A DNA stretch of 64,000 bases from Bradyrhizobium barranii subsp. apii. GTDB taxonomy: Bacteria > Pseudomonadota > Alphaproteobacteria > Rhizobiales > Xanthobacteraceae. Each line of letters begins with the position of its first letter. The stretch's first letter is position 1. The stretch spans positions 4,090,501-4,154,500 of the forward strand of contig NZ_CP096255.1 in the NCBI RefSeq assembly GCF_011516635.5, read 5' to 3'. Below are positions 60,182 to 64,000 of the stretch, piece after piece. The position numbers were made by a program, and so were the translations under genes. A model generated the notes under the pieces. That model saw nothing but the letters and a program-made list of their open reading frames with translations, ran no database searches and was not told where the DNA came from.

Positions 60182-61123
60182 ATGCTCTCTTACATCCTCC
60201 GTCGCATCGTCTCGACCTTGCCGGTGATGGCAATCGTCGCGCTGTTCGTGTTCAGCCTGCTCTACATCGCGCCGGGTGACCCCGCCGTGGTGATCGCGGG
60301 CGACCAGGCGAGCCCGGAGGATGTGGAGCGCATTCGACAGAGTCTGGGTCTCGACCGTCCTTTCCTGATCCAGTTCGGAAGCTGGGTCTGGCGCATTCTG
60401 CACGGCGATCTCGGCACCTCGATCTTCACCAACCTTCCGGTCTCGACGATGATCGGACAGCGTCTCGGGCCGACACTGTCGCTGATGATGGTCACGCTGC
60501 TACTCACCATCGTGGTCGCGGTGCCGCTTGGCGTCGTGGCCGCGTGGAAGGCGGGGAGCCTGATCGACCGCGTCATCATGGCATTCGCCGTGTTCGGCTT
60601 CTCGCTGCCCGTCTTCGTCGTCGGCTATATCCTCGCCTATGTCTTCGCACTCGAGCTCGAATGGCTTCCGGTGCAGGGCTATACGCCGCTCACGGAAGGC
60701 TTCTGGCCGTGGCTGCAAAACCTGATCCTGCCATCGATCGCGCTCGGCTGCGTCTACATCGCGCTGATCGCGCGCATCACGCGTGCCACCATGCTTGAAG
60801 TCTTGCAGCAGGACTATATCCGCACCGCGCGGGCCAAGGGCCTCGGGCAAGGCGGCATCCTCTTCGTTCATGCGCTGAAGAACGCCGCGGTGCCGATCGT
60901 CACGGTGATCGGGATCGGCATCGCACTCCTGATCGGCGGCGCTGTCGTCACGGAAAGCGTGTTCGCGATCCCCGGCCTCGGCCGGCTCACGATCGATGCC
61001 ATCCTGCGCCGCGACTATCCCGTCATCCAGGGCATCGTGCTTCTGTTCAGCTTCGTCTACGTCCTCGTCAATCTGATGATCGACGTCATCTATACGCTCG
61101 TTGACCCGAGGATCCGCTATTGA
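60182..61123 (+). CDS. ABC importer permease, DppB type, system 2
   Basis: The 313-residue membrane protein starts MLSYILRRIVSTLPVMAIVA and has YIAPGDPAVVIAGD. It ends in the family-typical LVNLMIDVIYTLVDPRIRY. The coupling helix reads YIRTARAKGLGQGGIL. It lies 17 nt after the binding-protein stop, and its stop overlaps the following TTG start. Confidence 0.92.
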   Translation: MLSYILRRIVSTLPVMAIVALFVFSLLYIAPGDPAVVIAGDQASPEDVERIRQSLGLDRPFLIQFGSWVWRILHGDLGTSIFTNLPVSTMIGQRLGPTLSLMMVTLLLTIVVAVPLGVVAAWKAGSLIDRVIMAFAVFGFSLPVFVVGYILAYVFALELEWLPVQGYTPLTEGFWPWLQNLILPSIALGCVYIALIARITRATMLEVLQQDYIRTARAKGLGQGGILFVHALKNAAVPIVTVIGIGIALLIGGAVVTESVFAIPGLGRLTIDAILRRDYPVIQGIVLLFSFVYVLVNLMIDVIYTLVDPRIRY

Positions 61124-62043
61124 CCGATACGACCGTCAATCCGCAAGCGCTGCCGGCCGGCTTCGTTCTCGCGCCGCAACTGCCTGAAATCCTGCGGCCG
61201 GTTAGGATCCGGCGCGGCTTCATCGGCCTCTTGCGCGGCCATCCCACCGTTGCGATCGGCGGTGCGCTGCTGCTGACGCTGGTTCTGATCGCGATCTTCG
61301 CACCCTATCTCGGGACGGTCGATCCGACCGCGCTCGCGCCGGCCAAACGCACGCGTGCGCCGTCGGCAGCCTTCTGGTTCGGCTCCGATGTGCTCGGCCG
61401 CGATATCTATTCGCGCGTGCTGTTTGGCGCGCGGGTTTCGCTCACGGTCGGCCTGTCGGTTGCGATCCTCGCATCCGCGGCGGGCCTCGCCATCGGCATC
61501 GTCTCCGGCTTCATCCGCTGGGCGGACGGCATCTTGATGCGCTTCATGGACGGATTGATGTCGATTCCGCCGATCCTGCTCGCAATCGCGCTGATGGCGC
61601 TGACGCGCGGCAGTGTCGGCAACGTCATCCTGGCCATCACCATCGCCGAGATCCCGCGGGTTTCCCGTCTTGTCCGTAGCGTGGTGCTGTCGCTGCGCGA
61701 GCAGCCCTATGTGGACGCCGCGGTCGCCTGCGGCACGCGCACGCCGATGATCATCCTGCGCCACATTCTGCCCAACACGCTGGCGCCGATGCTGGTTCAG
61801 GCGACCTACATCTGCGCCAGCGCCATGATCACGGAGGCGATCCTGTCCTTCATCGGGGCGGGCACGCCGCCCACCATTCCGTCCTGGGGCAACATCATGG
61901 CCGAGGGCCGTGCGCTGTGGCAGGTCAAGCCCTACATCGTGTTCTTCCCGGCGGCGTTCCTCTCTGTCACCGTGCTCGCCGTGAACCTGCTCGGCGACGG
62001 CCTTCGCGATGCGCTCGATCCGCGCATGGCCAAGAGCCTGTGA
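61120..62043 (+). CDS. ABC importer permease, DppC type, system 2
   Basis: The 307-residue membrane protein has an N-terminal cytoplasmic tail of about 45 residues, GSDVLGRDIYSRVLFGARVSL and the coupling segment YVDAAVACGTRTPMIILRHILPN. It ends LGDGLRDALDPRM. The start is a TTG (61120) overlapping the previous TGA, inferred because no ATG or GTG fits upstream of the first membrane span. Confidence 0.9.
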   Translation: MTDTTVNPQALPAGFVLAPQLPEILRPVRIRRGFIGLLRGHPTVAIGGALLLTLVLIAIFAPYLGTVDPTALAPAKRTRAPSAAFWFGSDVLGRDIYSRVLFGARVSLTVGLSVAILASAAGLAIGIVSGFIRWADGILMRFMDGLMSIPPILLAIALMALTRGSVGNVILAITIAEIPRVSRLVRSVVLSLREQPYVDAAVACGTRTPMIILRHILPNTLAPMLVQATYICASAMITEAILSFIGAGTPPTIPSWGNIMAEGRALWQVKPYIVFFPAAFLSVTVLAVNLLGDGLRDALDPRMAKSL

Positions 62044-62062
62044 TGTCGAGGGGTTGATCGCG

Positions 62063-63048
<986 letters not shown>

Positions 63049-63052
<4 letters not shown>

Positions 63053-64000
63053 GTCCTCCGCTGCTCCAGGTCAACGACCTCAAGAAGCATTTTCCGGTCA
63101 AAAAGGGCCTGTTCGGCCGCAAGTCCGAATATGTCTATGCCGTCGACGGTGTCTCGTTCGAAATCGCGAAGGGCGAGACGCTGTCGCTGGTCGGCGAGTC
63201 CGGTTGCGGCAAGTCGACGGTCGGCCGCGCCATCCTGCGGCTGTTCGACATCACCGCGGGCCAGGTGATCCTCGACGGCCAGCGCATCGACGACGCGCAT
63301 CCGAGCACGATGCGCCAGATGCGCCGCCGCGTGCAGGTGGTGTTCCAGGATCCGTTCTCGAGTCTCAATCCGCGCATGCGCGTGCGCGATATCCTGGCGG
63401 AGCCGATCCGCAATTTCGGCCTCGCCAAATCCGCCATCGATCTCGAAACCCGCGTGACGGCGCTGATGGACACCGTGCGGCTGCCGCGCGAGGCGCTCAA
63501 TCGCAGGCCGCACGAATTCTCCGGCGGCCAGCGTCAGCGCATCGGCATTGCGCGGGCGCTCGCAGCCGAGCCCGAGCTGATCGTCTGCGACGAGGCGGTC
63601 TCGGCGCTCGACGTCTCGGTCAAGGCGCAGATCGTCAATCTCCTGCAGGATCTTCAGCGCGAGTTCGGCCTGGCGCTGCTGTTCATCAGCCATGACCTCG
63701 CAATCGTCGAGCACATGACCCATCGTGTCGCGGTGATGTATCTCGGCAAGATCGTCGAGGTGGCGCCGCGCCGCGAGATCTTTGCCGCGCCAAGGCATCC
63801 CTATACCAAGGCGCTGCTCTCCGCAGTCCCGCTGCCCGAGCCCGGCGCCCAGCGCAATCCGATCATCCTCAAGGGGGACGTGCCGAGCCCGATCAACCCG
63901 CCGAGCGGGTGCCGCTTCCACACCCGTTGCCCCTACGTCTTCGATCGCTGCCGGACGGAAGAGCCGACGCTGCGTTCGACCGGACCCGAGCAATGGGTGG
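63049..64000 (+). CDS. ABC importer ATPase, DppF type, system 2 (3' truncated by window end)
   Basis: At least 317 residues are visible. Walker A GESGCGKST, signature FSGGQRQRI, Walker B LIVCDEAVSALD and switch histidine ISHDLA are intact, and the C-terminal extension (SGCRFHTRCPYVFDRC) is reached before the window stops at 64000. It is the partner of the DppD-type ATPase, with an ATGA overlap. Only a few residues are probably missing. Confidence 0.92.

Overview
The window is GC-rich alphaproteobacterial DNA, most likely from a Bradyrhizobium or a close Nitrobacteraceae relative. I infer this from the codon usage, the aerobic (late cobalt insertion) cobalamin gene set with rhizobial-type order and bluB, and two palindromic intergenic repeats of a kind common in these genomes. 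No tRNA, rRNA, CRISPR array, transposase or prophage gene was seen. Genes are dense, and many start codons overlap the previous stop (ATGA or GTGA), which suggests translational coupling.

Region 1 (1-6.4 kb) is a two-partner secretion locus. The 3' part of a very large repeat-containing exoprotein (TpsA) overlaps by 7 nt the gene for its Omp85-type outer-membrane transporter (TpsB).

Region 2 (6.4-33.5 kb) is a cobalamin locus on both strands: bluB-cobS-cobP (-), cobD-cobC (+), cobO-cobQ (-), DUF1636-cobW-cobN-cobG-cobH-cobI-cobJ (+), cobK (-), cobL-cobE-cobM-cobB-cobA (+), a CbiM-like gene with cobF and cobT (+), a phosphatase (-), and a TonB receptor with a PepSY protein (+). Together these encode nearly the whole aerobic route from uroporphyrinogen III to adenosylcobalamin, including nucleotide-loop assembly and dimethylbenzimidazole synthesis. 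The main gaps are the cobaltochelatase partners CobS/CobT (the AAA+ pair) and the cobalt reductase. Three cobalamin riboswitches, all on the + strand, precede DUF1636-cobW-cobN, the CbiM-like gene and the TonB-PepSY pair. Two of them have a visible hairpin covering the ribosome binding site.

Region 3 (33.5-53.1 kb) is a catabolic island that looks built to open and degrade cyclic ureides, imides or similar N-heterocycles. It holds two dihydropyrimidinase/D-hydantoinase-type enzymes, an ATP-dependent hydantoinase pair (HyuA/HyuB), a D-carbamoylase-type hydrolase, a hydantoin-racemase-like protein, and a maleate-isomerase/arylmalonate-decarboxylase-like protein. It also has a semialdehyde dehydrogenase, a class III aminotransferase, an acyl-CoA ligase, flavin and NAD enzymes, and a MocR-type regulator with operator-like palindromes 190-230 bp downstream. 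One flavin monooxygenase gene carries a single-base frameshift. The true substrate cannot be read from sequence.

Region 4 (53.2-64 kb) has two complete or nearly complete dipeptide/nickel-type ABC importers in tandem, probably supplying region 3. The first has its two ATPases fused in one protein; the second has separate ATPases, the last cut by the window end.
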